Assembly: GCF_000025565.1 (NCBI RefSeq)
Contig: NC_014121.1
Location: 1,178,001 to 1,242,000, forward strand
Direction: 5' to 3'
Source: Enterobacter cloacae subsp. cloacae ATCC 13047
Lineage (GTDB): Bacteria; Pseudomonadota; Gammaproteobacteria; Enterobacterales; Enterobacteriaceae
Length of the DNA: 64,000 nucleotides
Below, in pieces: positions 21,588 through 31,223 of this stretch (position 1 is its first letter; each line of letters starts with the position of its first letter). Below the pieces are notes generated by a model that ran no database searches, was not told where the DNA came from, and saw only the letters and a list, made by a program, of their open reading frames with translations. The position numbers were made by a program, and so were the translations under genes.

Positions 21588-23435
21588 GTGTTAAACCGTT
21601 ATCCTTTGTGGAAGTACATCATGCTGGTCGTCGTGATTCTCGTCGGCCTGCTGTACGCGCTTCCCAACCTGTATGGTGAGGATCCGGCTGTTCAAATCAC
21701 TGGCGCGCGCGGTGTCGCCGCCAGTGAGCAAACGCTGATCCAGGTCCAGAAAACGTTACAAGAAGAAAAAATTACCGCTAAGTCTGTGGCTCTGGAAGAG
21801 GGCGCAATTCTTGCTCGCTTCGACACCACCGACACGCAGCTCCGCGCTCGCGAAGCGCTGATGGGCGTGCTGGGTGATAAATACGTCGTGGCGCTTAACC
21901 TTGCTCCTGCTACCCCGCGTTGGCTGGCTGCGCTGAGCGCAGAGCCAATGAAACTCGGTCTTGACCTCCGTGGCGGCGTGCACTTCCTGATGGAAGTGGA
22001 TATGGATACCGCGCTGGGCAAACTGCAGGAACAGAATATCGATAGCCTGCGCAGCGATCTGCGTGAAAAAGGCATCGCGTATACCACCGTTCGTAAAGAA
22101 GATAACTACGGTATGAGCATCACGTTCCGCGACAGTGCGGCGCGCGATCAGGCTGTAGATTACCTGACCCAACGTCACCGTGACCTGGTGATCACCGCTC
22201 AGGGCAGCAACCAGCTGCGCGCGGTAATGACCGACGCCCGTCTGAAAGAAGCGCGTGAATATGCCGTTCAGCAGAACATCAACATTCTGCGCAACCGTGT
22301 AAACCAACTGGGCGTGGCTGAACCGCTGGTGCAGCGTCAGGGTGCTGACCGTATCGTTGTAGAACTGCCGGGTATTCAGGACACCGCGCGCGCGAAAGAG
22401 ATTCTGGGCGCCACTGCAACGCTGGAATTCCGTCTGGTGAACACCAACGTTGACCAGTCTGCTGCCGCTTCTGGCCGTATTCCGGGTGACTCGGAAGTGA
22501 AAGAGACCCGCGAAGGTCAGCCCGTTGTGCTGTACAAACGCGTGATCCTGACCGGTGACCATATCACCGACTCCACCTCCAGCCAGGACGAGTACAACCA
22601 GCCGCAGGTTAACATCTCGCTGGACAGCGCGGGTGGTAACATCATGTCTAACTTCACCAAGGACAACATCGGTAAACCGATGGCAACCCTGTTCGTGGAG
22701 TACAAAGACAGCGGTAAGAAAGACGCTAACGGCCGTGCGGTGCTGGTGAAAGAGGAAGAGGTGATTAACATCGCCAATATCCAGTCTCGTCTGGGTAACA
22801 GCTTCCGTATTACCGGTATCAACAACCCGAACGAAGCGCGTCAGCTCTCTCTGCTGCTGCGTGCCGGTGCGCTGATTGCGCCAATTCAGATTGTTGAAGA
22901 ACGTACCATTGGTCCAACTCTGGGTATGCAAAACATCCAGCAGGGGCTGGAAGCATGTCTGGCCGGTCTGGCGGTCTCTATCCTCTTCATGATCTTCTTC
23001 TATAAGAAGTTTGGTCTGATTGCCACCTCCGCGCTGATCGCGAACCTGGTGCTGATCATCGGCATTATGTCCCTGCTGCCAGGGGCGACGCTGACCATGC
23101 CGGGGATTGCGGGTATCGTTCTGACCCTTGCGGTGGCAGTCGACGCCAACGTACTGATTAACGAACGTATCAAAGAAGAGTTGAGCAACGGTCGCTCTGT
23201 TCAGCAGGCGATTGATGAAGGCTATAAAGGCGCGTTCAGCTCCATCTTCGATGCGAACGTAACAACACTGATCAAGGTTCTTATCCTGTATGCAGTGGGG
23301 ACTGGCGCAATCAAAGGCTTTGCGATTACCACCGGTATCGGTGTTGCAACGTCAATGTTTACTGCTATTGTCGGCACCCGTGCCATCGTGAACCTGCTGT
23401 ACGGCGGCAAGCGCGTCAAAAAGCTGTCTATCTGA
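21588..23435 (+). CDS. secD: Protein translocase subunit SecD
   Basis: SecD, with SecF, uses the proton gradient to help complete protein export at the SecYEG channel. The 615-residue protein has an N-terminal membrane helix (residues 8-26), a large periplasmic region with the conserved [15 protein letters not shown] motif, and five C-terminal helices including the RND-type segment [16 protein letters not shown]. The start is GTG, giving MLNRYPLWK as in E. coli, behind AAAGGGA. secF follows after 10 bp. Confidence 0.98.
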   Translation: MLNRYPLWKYIMLVVVILVGLLYALPNLYGEDPAVQITGARGVAASEQTLIQVQKTLQEEKITAKSVALEEGAILARFDTTDTQLRAREALMGVLGDKYVVALNLAPATPRWLAALSAEPMKLGLDLRGGVHFLMEVDMDTALGKLQEQNIDSLRSDLREKGIAYTTVRKEDNYGMSITFRDSAARDQAVDYLTQRHRDLVITAQGSNQLRAVMTDARLKEAREYAVQQNINILRNRVNQLGVAEPLVQRQGADRIVVELPGIQDTARAKEILGATATLEFRLVNTNVDQSAAASGRIPGDSEVKETREGQPVVLYKRVILTGDHITDSTSSQDEYNQPQVNISLDSAGGNIMSNFTKDNIGKPMATLFVEYKDSGKKDANGRAVLVKEEEVINIANIQSRLGNSFRITGINNPNEARQLSLLLRAGALIAPIQIVEERTIGPTLGMQNIQQGLEACLAGLAVSILFMIFFYKKFGLIATSALIANLVLIIGIMSLLPGATLTMPGIAGIVLTLAVAVDANVLINERIKEELSNGRSVQQAIDEGYKGAFSSIFDANVTTLIKVLILYAVGTGAIKGFAITTGIGVATSMFTAIVGTRAIVNLLYGGKRVKKLSI

Positions 23436-23445
23436 GGAGTGCGTT

Positions 23446-24417
23446 GTGGCACAGGAATATACTGTTGAACAATTGAACCACGGCCGTAAAGTCTGGGACT
23501 TTATGCGCTGGGACTACTGGGCCTTCGGCATTTCAGGTTTACTGCTGATTCTGTCCATCGTCGTTATGGGCGTAAAAGGCTTTAACTGGGGTCTGGATTT
23601 CACCGGCGGTACGGTGATTGAAATCACCCTGGAAAAACCGGTTGATATGGACCAGATGCGTCAGTCACTGCAGAAAGCGGGCTTTGAAGAGCCGCTGCTG
23701 CAGAACTTCGGCAGCAGCCGCGACATCATGGTGCGTATGCCGCCGGTACACGATGCCAACGGCAGTCAGGAACTGGGCAGCAAGGTTGTTAGCGTGATTA
23801 ACGAAACAACCAGCCAGAACGCCACGGTTAAGCGTATTGAGTTCGTCGGCCCGAGCGTGGGTGCGGACCTGGCGCAAACCGGTGCGATGGCGCTGCTGGT
23901 GGCGCTGATCTCCATCCTGGTGTACGTCGGTTTCCGCTTTGAGTGGCGACTGGCGGCGGGTGTGGTTATCGCACTGGCGCACGACGTGGTGATCACCATG
24001 GGCGTACTGTCTCTGTTCCATATTGAGATTGACCTGACAATTGTGGCATCCCTGATGTCCGTTATCGGTTACTCCCTGAACGACAGTATCGTGGTATCTG
24101 ACCGTATTCGTGAAAACTTCCGTAAGATCCGTCGTGGTACGCCGTACGAAATCTTTAACGTGTCGTTGACCCAGACGCTGCACCGTACCTTGATCACATC
24201 CGGTACCACCTTGATGGTGATCCTGATGCTGTATCTCTTCGGTGGTCCGGTGCTGGAAGGCTTCTCGCTGACCATGCTGATCGGTGTGTCTATCGGTACC
24301 GCGTCGTCAATCTATGTGGCGTCCGCTCTGGCACTGAAACTTGGCATGAAGCGCGAGCACCTGCTCCAGCAGAAAGTCGAGAAAGAAGGGGCGGATCAGC
24401 CGTCTATTCTGCCGTAA
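23446..24417 (+). CDS. secF: Protein translocase subunit SecF
   Basis: The partner of SecD. The 323-residue protein has six membrane segments, the [12 protein letters not shown] motif (near residue 48) that corresponds to the SecD repeat, and VGPSVGADL before the second helix. The start is GTG behind TGAGGAG, 10 bp after secD, with the E. coli N-terminus [11 protein letters not shown] strong terminator closes the operon. In E. coli yajD follows; here a VOC/WYL pair does. Confidence 0.98.
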   Translation: MAQEYTVEQLNHGRKVWDFMRWDYWAFGISGLLLILSIVVMGVKGFNWGLDFTGGTVIEITLEKPVDMDQMRQSLQKAGFEEPLLQNFGSSRDIMVRMPPVHDANGSQELGSKVVSVINETTSQNATVKRIEFVGPSVGADLAQTGAMALLVALISILVYVGFRFEWRLAAGVVIALAHDVVITMGVLSLFHIEIDLTIVASLMSVIGYSLNDSIVVSDRIRENFRKIRRGTPYEIFNVSLTQTLHRTLITSGTTLMVILMLYLFGGPVLEGFSLTMLIGVSIGTASSIYVASALALKLGMKREHLLQQKVEKEGADQPSILP

Positions 24418-24437
24418 GACGTTTATCGCGTTATCGA

Positions 24438-24467
24438 AATCCCGGTCTGTTGACCGGGATTTTTTTT
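24438..24467 (+). terminator. Intrinsic terminator of secDF
   Basis: AATCCCGGTC (24438-24447), TGTT, GACCGGGATT (24452-24461), with T-run 24460-24467. A perfect 10-bp stem. Confidence 0.95.
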
Positions 24468-24471
24468 ATCT

Positions 24472-24509
24472 GCTCCTGACAAACACTCCTGACAGTATGC
24501 TGTCAGGAG
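24472..24509. promoter_or_regulatory. Palindromic operator candidate for the VOC/WYL pair
   Basis: CTCCTGACAG (24486-24495), TATG, CTGTCAGGAG (24500-24509) form a perfect 10-bp dyad, and an extra half-site CTCCTGACA lies 14 bp earlier at 24472. The palindrome ends about 47 bp before the VOC start. There is no T-run, and it sits where an operator for the downstream HTH-WYL regulator would be expected. The assignment is by position and symmetry only. Confidence 0.6.
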
Positions 24510-24556
24510 CCCTGTCGTAGACTCCTGTTGAACCCAAACAAGAGGCAGGAGGATGT

Positions 24557-24922
24557 ATGAAAAGTGTGATTAACTGGTTTGAAATTCCGGTCGCGGATAT
24601 GGATCGCGCCATCAAATTTTATGAGCCGGTGATGCAGGTTTCACTGAGGCGCGAGAAAATGGACAGCGCCGATCTGGCGGTATTCCCGCATGAGGATCCG
24701 GCCACCGGCGGCGCGCTGGCAAAATTTGAGGGGATTATTCCCTCGGTGCAGGGGGCCATTATCTACCTGCATACTGACAATCTGACAGCAACGCTCGATC
24801 GCATTGCCTCTGCGGGCGGCGAGTGCGTTTTTGGCCCGCTGGAGTTACCGCGCGGTATTGGTACTATTGCTTTATTTACCGACAGCGAAGGTAATCGCGT
24901 CGGCCTTCATCAACCTGCCTGA
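24557..24922 (+). CDS. VOC (glyoxalase/dioxygenase-fold) family protein
   Basis: A 121-residue protein of the vicinal oxygen chelate superfamily. It opens with INWFEIPVADMDRAIKFY, the typical first beta-alpha unit, and ends with IALFTDSEGNRVGLHQP, the typical last strands. Substrate cannot be predicted. AGGCAGGAGG precedes the ATG. The regulator gene starts 14 bp after its stop, so the two form an operon. The pair occupies the site of yajD in E. coli. Proteins of this type are often close to bleomycin-resistance or glyoxalase-like families, but that says little about role. Confidence 0.85.
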   Translation: MKSVINWFEIPVADMDRAIKFYEPVMQVSLRREKMDSADLAVFPHEDPATGGALAKFEGIIPSVQGAIIYLHTDNLTATLDRIASAGGECVFGPLELPRGIGTIALFTDSEGNRVGLHQPA

Positions 24923-24936
24923 GAGCGTAAGCAAAA

Positions 24937-25617
24937 ATGACCCGACGCGCTGACCGTTTGTTTCAGATAGTACAGATCCTGCGGGGCCGACGTCTGACAA
25001 CGGCAGCGCATCTTGCGGACCGGCTGGGCGTTTCTGAGCGCACGGTATACCGCGATATCCGCGACCTGTCGCTTTCCGGCGTGCCGGTGGAGGGCGAAGC
25101 GGGGAGCGGTTACCGGCTGATGTCGGGGTTTGACCTGCCGCCGCTGATGCTGACAAACAAGGAGTCTGAGGCGCTGATCGTGGCTATTCGTCTGCTTACC
25201 ACCTGGGGCGGGGAGTCGCTGTCGCGCGAACTGGAGTCGGCACAGGAGAAAGTGCTCGCGATCCTGCCCGAAGAGAGCCGCCGAAAGGCAGAGCAGACGC
25301 GGATCTACGCCCCGGATTTTGGCATGAAAAGCCACTCCCGCAGTGATTTTGATGTCATACATCAGGCGATCTCGGCCCAGCGCGTGCTTGTGCTGTATTA
25401 TCGTGACGAAGCGGGGCAATTTTCAACGCGTGAGGTTCAGCCGCTGGGGCTGTTTTTCTGGGGAGAACGCTGGTTACTGGCGTCATGGTGTGAACTGCGC
25501 GATGACTATCGCTGTTTCCGTCTCGACAGATGCCTCAAAATTGTCCTTACGGAAAGGCGCTTTAGTGAGAGTGCAGACCGATCGCTGGCGGATTTTTTGC
25601 GCAAGGTAAAGCAGTAA
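24937..25617 (+). CDS. HTH-WYL transcriptional regulator (YafY-like)
   Basis: A 226-residue transcription factor. Residues about 5-60 form an HTH_11 domain (ADRLFQIVQILRGRRLTTAAHLADRLGVSERTVYRDI, given here only by its span) with recognition helix SERTVYRDI. A WYL domain lies at about 135-205: LVLYYRDE, then VQPLGLFFWGERWLLASW and the arginine-rich YRCFRLDR. WYL domains bind ligands or nucleic acid and are common in stress regulators. It probably controls the VOC gene through the palindrome upstream. Ligand unknown. Confidence 0.88.
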   Translation: MTRRADRLFQIVQILRGRRLTTAAHLADRLGVSERTVYRDIRDLSLSGVPVEGEAGSGYRLMSGFDLPPLMLTNKESEALIVAIRLLTTWGGESLSRELESAQEKVLAILPEESRRKAEQTRIYAPDFGMKSHSRSDFDVIHQAISAQRVLVLYYRDEAGQFSTREVQPLGLFFWGERWLLASWCELRDDYRCFRLDRCLKIVLTERRFSESADRSLADFLRKVKQ

Positions 25618-25654
25618 CAAGCCACGGGGAGAGGCAGCCCGCACAGGTTTTGTA

Positions 25655-25682
25655 GGCCGGGTAAGCGTCAGCGCCACCCGGC
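25655..25682. repeat. REP-like palindromic element, copy 1
   Basis: GCCGGGTAAGCG, TCA, GCGCCACCCGGC: an imperfect hairpin of the enterobacterial REP type, preceded by GTAG. It lies between the convergent regulator and tsx genes. A second variant occurs after thiL at 31168-31195. Confidence 0.8.
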
Positions 25683-25695
25683 AACAATCACACGA

Positions 25696-26580
25696 TTAGA
25701 AGTTGTAACCCACTACCAGGTAACCACCCCAACCGGTAGAACGGACGCTGAAGTCGCCGTTGCCGAAGTTCAGGCTGGCGTCGTCGTTCCACTGTCCACC
25801 GTTGTGCCAGTAACGCGCAACAACAGAGTAGTGCCAGTGATCGTAGTTCAGCGCCAGGATGTGGCTGGAGGCGATGGAGTCGTTGGTGCGCGCTTTCTTA
25901 CCGTTCAGATCGCGGAAGTCGTTGTCGCCCAGATCGGAACCCCAGTCAAAGTTGGTGAAGCCGATATAGCTCAGGTTGCCGCCCCACAGCTGGGTGATTG
26001 GCACAAAGTATTTCACTTTGAAACGGTAACCATCCCACTCGTTTTCGTTCGCGGCACCGTAGTTCTGCCATTGATACTTAGCGTACACGTTCAGAGACAG
26101 GCTCATTGGCAGGCCCGTGTCGATGTCGGTACCCAGACCCATATACCAGGTGCTCTGGCGACCGGACTTGTTGCGGCCCATGTCGTAGATATAGTTGTTC
26201 GCGAAATACCACTCTTTGAACGGACCAAACGCCAGGCTGGTACCAGTCAGTTTATCAATAGAGAAGCGCGGTTCGATCTCCATGAACAGTGGGGAACCGT
26301 GGTTCCAGATACCTTTTGCGTCGGTGTTACCACCGAAGAAGACCGGTGCATCCATATAGCCGTAGAAATCAAACCAGTCTTTCTTGGCGAACGCTTCGTA
26401 CTCCAGGTAGGTATCGTTACGGATCTGAGGTCCGAAACGGGTGTGGTAGCTGCCGACCACGTTAACGCTCTGGTGCCACCAGTCGGAGAGGTATTGTGGT
26501 TTATCGTTTTCCGCTGCGTTAACAGTGAAAGAGGAGGACAATGCCAGCACGGCGCCGGCTGCGAGTAATGTTTTTTTCAT
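25696..26580 (-). CDS. tsx: Nucleoside-specific outer membrane channel Tsx
   Basis: Tsx is an outer membrane beta-barrel that lets nucleosides and deoxynucleosides into the periplasm; in E. coli it is also the receptor for phage T6 and colicin K. The 294-residue precursor has a signal peptide ending SSSFTVNA at residue 22 and ends in the barrel C-terminal motif VVGYNF. The ATG at 26578-26580 gives [14 protein letters not shown] upstream would add two residues. Sequence differences from E. coli cluster around residues 225-235 ([13 protein letters not shown]), a likely surface loop. Confidence 0.97.
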   Translation of the reverse strand: MKKTLLAAGAVLALSSSFTVNAAENDKPQYLSDWWHQSVNVVGSYHTRFGPQIRNDTYLEYEAFAKKDWFDFYGYMDAPVFFGGNTDAKGIWNHGSPLFMEIEPRFSIDKLTGTSLAFGPFKEWYFANNYIYDMGRNKSGRQSTWYMGLGTDIDTGLPMSLSLNVYAKYQWQNYGAANENEWDGYRFKVKYFVPITQLWGGNLSYIGFTNFDWGSDLGDNDFRDLNGKKARTNDSIASSHILALNYDHWHYSVVARYWHNGGQWNDDASLNFGNGDFSVRSTGWGGYLVVGYNF

Positions 26581-26813
26581 AATCATGCCACTGATTGAAA
26601 TTCCCTTCCGGGAGTGAAAAATGCGCGAATTGCGTTTCTAAATATTTCGTGTTTCTGCGGAGCCTATTATAGGAATCCTTGCTCACAAAAATATGTGTTG
26701 TTTCACATATCTCTCACACGCGTAATCGATTGCGTTCACGTTTGCGTACTTTAAACGGCCGGGATTGTAGCGGCAATCATTTATGTTGCCAATCCATACG
26801 AAATGTAAATGTT
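26581..26813. other. tsx upstream region
   Basis: A 233-bp non-coding stretch upstream of tsx on the minus strand. A dyad TATGTG-N6-CACATA lies at 26693-26710. It resembles a CRP site, but the spacing is two bases short of TGTGA-N6-TCACA. E. coli tsx is controlled by CRP-CytR and DeoR, so regulatory sites are expected here, but I cannot assign one with confidence. Confidence 0.45.
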
Positions 26814-26837
26814 AGCGGAGTGACATTTCACTCCGCT
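26814..26837 (-). terminator. Hairpin terminator candidate of yajI
   Basis: AGCGGAGTGA (26814-26823), CATT, TCACTCCGCT (26828-26837), a perfect 10-bp stem 15 bp after the yajI stop. The T-tract on the minus strand is weak (AACATTTACATTT). Confidence 0.6.
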
Positions 26838-26851
26838 CAAAAGGAGGGGGG

Positions 26852-27391
26852 TTACTGCGCGGCGGGTTGGATGTCGTGAATACGGATAAAGCCTAACTGA
26901 TCGGGCGTAAGGCCGCTTAACTGCAGCGGAATATCCACATCACTCGGCGCTAAAACACTGGCCGGGGCGGTGAAGAGCTGATTCTTCACGTTCACCTCCT
27001 GGTAATTCTCGGTGGTGCCCTGGATCTGGCCCCACTCGACGGTGCCGCTAAAGGCTGGCAGCGGATCGTTGGACTCACCCTGAATGCGTAATGTTGCGCG
27101 AGTACCATCCGCATTTGCCGCCACATTCACCAGCGACATTTTTAACGTGCCAACCTGGCTGTTGAGACGGGCAGGGGTGTTGGCCCCCGGCAGCAAATAC
27201 ACTCCGCTGGTGGATTTTGCATTCAGCGCGTTTTGCTGGGTGATCTTCACGGTCTCTTTGTTCAGTTTGTCCATCGCCGTATTGAGCGTATTCACGCTCT
27301 GTTTCATCTGGCGGACTTCGGTTTGCTGTGCACAGGCACTAAGGGTGAAGAGGCTCCCCACCAGCAGAATTTTCAGGTAACGTCTTGTCAT
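26852..27391 (-). CDS. yajI: Lipoprotein YajI (DUF3251)
   Basis: A 179-residue predicted lipoprotein matching E. coli YajI in length. The signal peptide MTRRYLKILLVG is followed by lipobox LSAC with lipidated Cys20. Residues about 25-60 are polar and heptad-like (VRQMKQSVNTLNTAMDKLN), suggesting a short coiled coil, then a beta-rich domain. Function unknown. The start at 27391 is chosen for AAGGAA upstream and because it places the lipobox correctly; a longer frame adds 21 residues that would bury the signal. Confidence 0.9.
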   Translation of the reverse strand: MTRRYLKILLVGSLFTLSACAQQTEVRQMKQSVNTLNTAMDKLNKETVKITQQNALNAKSTSGVYLLPGANTPARLNSQVGTLKMSLVNVAANADGTRATLRIQGESNDPLPAFSGTVEWGQIQGTTENYQEVNVKNQLFTAPASVLAPSDVDIPLQLSGLTPDQLGFIRIHDIQPAAQ

Positions 27392-27531
27392 TGCGTTTAA
27401 TTCCTTGAAATAACGGATCACCGTAATGGTAGCCAGCATCATCCCGACAGACATAGATCCTTTGTCTCAAAAAGCTCTTCCTTTGTTGTCAGGCCAGTTC
27501 AGGGTAAAATGAAAGTCAGTTAACCAGATAA

Positions 27532-27993
<462 letters not shown>

Positions 27994-27997
27994 GTCC

Positions 27998-29101
27998 ATG
28001 CAGGATGAGATGTACATGGCGCGCGCCATGAAGCTGGCGCAGCGCGGTCGATTTACCACCCATCCCAACCCCAACGTCGGGTGCGTCATTGTTAAAGATG
28101 GCGAGATCGTGGGCGAAGGTTTCCACTACCGCGCGGGCGAGCCCCATGCTGAGGTGCATGCCCTGCGTATGGCGGGTGAAAAAGCGCGCGGAGCTACGGC
28201 CTATGTGACGCTTGAGCCGTGCAGCCATCACGGGCGCACGCCGCCATGCTGTGAAGCGCTGATCGCGGCGGGAGTGTCACGCGTTGTCGCTGCGATGCAG
28301 GATCCTAATCCCCAGGTGGCCGGACGTGGTCTGTACCGTCTGCAGCAGGAAGGGATCGATGTTAGCCACGGCCTGATGATGCAGGACGCGGAAGCGATTA
28401 ACAAAGGCTTCCTGAAGCGTATGCGTACCGGGTTCCCGTATATTCAGCTCAAGCTGGGCGCCTCACTGGATGGCCGCACGGCGATGGCGAACGGCGAAAG
28501 TCAGTGGATCACCTCGCCGCAGGCAAGGCGCGATGTGCAACATCTGCGTGCGCAAAGCCATGCTATCCTCACCAGCAGTGAAACGGTTCTCGCGGACGAT
28601 CCGGCCATGACCGTGCGCTGGAACGAACTGAATGCCGATACCCAGGCGCTGTATCCGCAGGAAAACCTGCGTCAGCCGCTGCGTATTGTCATTGATAGCC
28701 AGAACCGCGTCACGCCTGAACACCGCATTGTGCAGCAGCCCGGTGAAACCTGGATTGCCCGCACAAAAGAAGATTCACGCGACTGGCCGGAAAGCGTGCG
28801 CAGCATTATGGTGCCGGAGCACAACGGTCATCTGGATTTAGTGGTGCTGATGATGCTGCTGGGTAAGCAGCAGGTGAACAGCATCTGGGTGGAAGCCGGC
28901 CCGACGCTGGCAGGCGCACTGCTCCAGGCAGGTCTGGTCGATGAACTGATTGTCTACGTTGCGCCTAAACTGCTGGGTAGCGACGCGCGTGGCCTGTTTG
29001 TGCTGCCCGGCCTTGAAAAACTGGCCGATGCACCACAACTCAAATTTAGCGAGATTCGTCCGGTGGGTCCGGATGTTTGCCTCCATTTAACGACAGCGTA
29101 A
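27998..29101 (+). CDS. ribD: Riboflavin biosynthesis deaminase/reductase RibD
   Basis: RibD is a two-domain enzyme that deaminates and then reduces the GTP cyclohydrolase II product. The 367-residue protein has the deaminase zinc site H50-A-E52 with C75 and C84 (PCSHHGRTPPCC), and a C-terminal reductase domain from about residue 145 with KLGASLDGRTAM. The ATG at 27998 matches E. coli; an upstream in-frame ATG at 27908 overlaps nrdR and is unconserved. An 87-bp gap separates it from ribH. Confidence 0.97.
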   Translation: MQDEMYMARAMKLAQRGRFTTHPNPNVGCVIVKDGEIVGEGFHYRAGEPHAEVHALRMAGEKARGATAYVTLEPCSHHGRTPPCCEALIAAGVSRVVAAMQDPNPQVAGRGLYRLQQEGIDVSHGLMMQDAEAINKGFLKRMRTGFPYIQLKLGASLDGRTAMANGESQWITSPQARRDVQHLRAQSHAILTSSETVLADDPAMTVRWNELNADTQALYPQENLRQPLRIVIDSQNRVTPEHRIVQQPGETWIARTKEDSRDWPESVRSIMVPEHNGHLDLVVLMMLLGKQQVNSIWVEAGPTLAGALLQAGLVDELIVYVAPKLLGSDARGLFVLPGLEKLADAPQLKFSEIRPVGPDVCLHLTTA

Positions 29102-29188
29102 TTGCTCCTGAAATAGGGAAGCAGTGCGCAAAGTATTATGATAAAATCCGCCCCCCTGCGGGGCCAAATGAACCCGTAAAGGAAGAGT

Positions 29189-29659
29189 ATGAACATTATT
29201 GAAGCTGCTGTAGCTACCCCGGACGCTCGCGTCGCCATCACCATTGCGCGTTTCAACAACTTCATCAACGATAGCCTGCTGGAAGGTGCGGTTGACGCCC
29301 TGAAACGTATCGGCCAGGTTAAAGATGACAACATTACCGTTGTGTGGGTTCCAGGTGCTTACGAACTGCCACTGGCAGCGGGCGCGCTGGCGAAAACCGG
29401 TAAATACGACGCGGTGATTGCGCTGGGTACCGTTATTCGTGGCGGCACTGCGCACTTCGAATACGTTGCGGGCGGTGCAAGCAATGGTCTGGCGCACGTT
29501 GCACAGGACGCTGAAATTCCTGTCGCGTTCGGCGTGCTGACCACCGAAAGTATTGAACAAGCCATCGAACGTGCTGGCACTAAAGCCGGTAACAAAGGTG
29601 CAGAAGCTGCACTGACCGCGCTTGAAATGATCAATGTATTAAAAGCCATCAAGGCCTGA
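29189..29659 (+). CDS. ribH: 6,7-dimethyl-8-ribityllumazine synthase
   Basis: Lumazine synthase condenses the ribityl-pyrimidinedione with dihydroxybutanone phosphate, the penultimate step of riboflavin synthesis. (It is named ribE in E. coli K-12.) The 156-residue length matches. Conserved active-site segments are [24 protein letters not shown] and [18 protein letters not shown] precedes the ATG. nusB follows after 21 bp. Confidence 0.98.
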   Translation: MNIIEAAVATPDARVAITIARFNNFINDSLLEGAVDALKRIGQVKDDNITVVWVPGAYELPLAAGALAKTGKYDAVIALGTVIRGGTAHFEYVAGGASNGLAHVAQDAEIPVAFGVLTTESIEQAIERAGTKAGNKGAEAALTALEMINVLKAIKA

Positions 29660-29680
29660 TTTTTTTGTAAGGGGAATTCC

Positions 29681-30100
29681 GTGAAACCTGCTGCTCGTCG
29701 CCGCGCCCGTGAATGTGCCGTTCAGGCACTTTACTCCTGGCAGTTGTCCCAGAACGACATCGCTGATGTTGAATACCAGTTCCTGTCAGAACAGGACGTG
29801 AAAGATGTTGACGTTCTGTACTTCCGTGAACTGCTGTCGGGAGTGGCGACTAATAGCGCGTATCTCGATGGTCTGATGAAACCCTACCTCTCCCGTCTGC
29901 TCGAAGAGCTGGGTCAGGTAGAAAAAGCAGTGCTGCGCATTGCGCTGTTTGAGCTGTCTAAACGTGATGATGTGCCGTACAAAGTGGCCATCAACGAAGC
30001 GATCGAACTGGCGAAAACCTTCGGCGCTGAAGACAGCCACAAGTTTGTAAACGGCGTTCTTGATAAAGCAGCACCTGCGATCCGTCCCCACAAAAAGTGA
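29681..30100 (+). CDS. nusB: Transcription antitermination protein NusB
   Basis: NusB binds boxA RNA with NusE (S10) in the rRNA antitermination complex. The 139-residue all-helical protein matches E. coli NusB, beginning with the arginine-rich [18 protein letters not shown]. The start is GTG at 29681 behind AAGGGGAATTCC. A terminator-like hairpin follows before thiL. Confidence 0.97.
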   Translation: MKPAARRRARECAVQALYSWQLSQNDIADVEYQFLSEQDVKDVDVLYFRELLSGVATNSAYLDGLMKPYLSRLLEELGQVEKAVLRIALFELSKRDDVPYKVAINEAIELAKTFGAEDSHKFVNGVLDKAAPAIRPHKK

Positions 30101-30106
30101 TCCGCA

Positions 30107-30155
30107 AACCGGAGCTCTGCATTGCCTGACGGGCAGTGCGGCTCCGGTTTTTTCT
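30107..30155 (+). terminator. Intrinsic terminator between nusB and thiL
   Basis: AACCGGAGC (30107-30115) pairs with GCTCCGGTT (30141-30149). The inner part also pairs (GCATTGCC with GGGCAGTGC through one G-U), and a T-run covers 30148-30153. It ends 23 bp before the thiL start. Confidence 0.9.
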
Positions 30156-30177
30156 TTTATTTGCTGAGGCATAACGT

Positions 30178-31149
30178 ATGGCATGCGGCGAATTCTCCCT
30201 GATTGCCCGTTATTTCGACCGTGTCAGAACTTCTCGTCTTGATGTTGAAACCGGCATTGGCGATGACTGTGCACTTCTCAATATTCCCGAAAAACAGACG
30301 CTGGCAATCAGCACCGACACCTTAGTGTGCGGGCGCCATTTCTTACCTGATATCGATCCTGCCGATCTGGCGTATAAAGCGCTGGCGGTCAACGTGAGCG
30401 ATCTGGCTGCGATGGGGGCCGATCCGGCGTGGTTAACGCTGGCCCTGACGCTGCCAGAGGTCGATGAACCCTGGCTTGAAGCCTTTAGTGACGCTCTGTT
30501 TGAGCAGCTTAACTACTACGACATGCAGTTGATTGGCGGCGATACCACGGCGGGGCCGCTATCGATGACGCTCGCGATCCACGGTTATGTGCCGGCTGGG
30601 CGCGCGCTGAAACGCTCCGGGGCGAAACCTGGCGACTGGATCTACGTCACCGGTACGCCGGGCGACAGCGCAGCGGGACTGGCGATCCTCCAGGATCGCT
30701 TAACCGTGAATGACACTGACGACGCGGCGTATCTGGTCAAACGCCATCTGCGGCCAACGCCGCGTATTCTTCACGGCCAGGCGCTACGCGAACGGGCAAG
30801 CTCAGCTATCGATCTCTCGGACGGGTTAATCTCAGACCTCGGTCATATTCTGAAGGCCAGCGGTGTCGGCGCGCGCGTTGACCTGGATCTGTTCCCGCTA
30901 TCAGAGCAGTTGCTTCGACACGTCGAGCCTGAACAGGCGCTGCGCTGGGCGCTCTCCGGTGGAGAAGATTATGAGCTGTGCTTTACCGTGCCTGAGCTCA
31001 ACCGTGGGACGCTGGACGTGGCGTTAGCGCATCTCGGCGCGAAGTTTACCTGTATCGGCCAGATCATGCCGGAGAGTGAAGGGCTGAAGTTTGTGAAAGA
31101 TGGTGCGCCCGTTACGCTGGACTGGAAAGGGTACGATCACTTCGGGTGA
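30178..31149 (+). CDS. thiL: Thiamine-monophosphate kinase
   Basis: ThiL phosphorylates thiamine monophosphate to the active cofactor thiamine diphosphate. The 323-residue protein (E. coli 325) has the AIR-synthase-fold motifs GIGDDCA (residues 26-32), [11 protein letters not shown], and GGEDYELCF. It ends KGYDHFG, two residues earlier than E. coli, exactly where pgpA overlaps it in E. coli. Here no pgpA follows. The upstream terminator suggests partial separation from nusB. Confidence 0.97.
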   Translation: MACGEFSLIARYFDRVRTSRLDVETGIGDDCALLNIPEKQTLAISTDTLVCGRHFLPDIDPADLAYKALAVNVSDLAAMGADPAWLTLALTLPEVDEPWLEAFSDALFEQLNYYDMQLIGGDTTAGPLSMTLAIHGYVPAGRALKRSGAKPGDWIYVTGTPGDSAAGLAILQDRLTVNDTDDAAYLVKRHLRPTPRILHGQALRERASSAIDLSDGLISDLGHILKASGVGARVDLDLFPLSEQLLRHVEPEQALRWALSGGEDYELCFTVPELNRGTLDVALAHLGAKFTCIGQIMPESEGLKFVKDGAPVTLDWKGYDHFG

Positions 31150-31167
31150 TGTTGTGCGATCTGTACT

Positions 31168-31195
31168 GCCGGGTGGCGGCTTCGCCTTACCCGGC
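31168..31195. repeat. REP-like palindromic element, copy 2
   Basis: GCCGGGTGGCG (31168-31178) pairs with CGCCTTACCCGGC (31183-31195) with a small TT bulge. It fills most of the 74-bp thiL-yajO gap, where E. coli has pgpA. Confidence 0.8.
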
Positions 31196-31223
31196 TTACG
31201 TATTTGAGGGTTAGGGAGAGGGA

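Noticed and set aside
21756..22931. A 391-codon open frame antisense to secD
   Set aside because: Shadow of a highly conserved gene with strong codon bias; no independent support.
26693..26710. TATGTG-N6-CACATA as a CRP site for tsx
   Set aside because: Half-site spacing is two bases shorter than the CRP consensus; kept only as an unassigned dyad.
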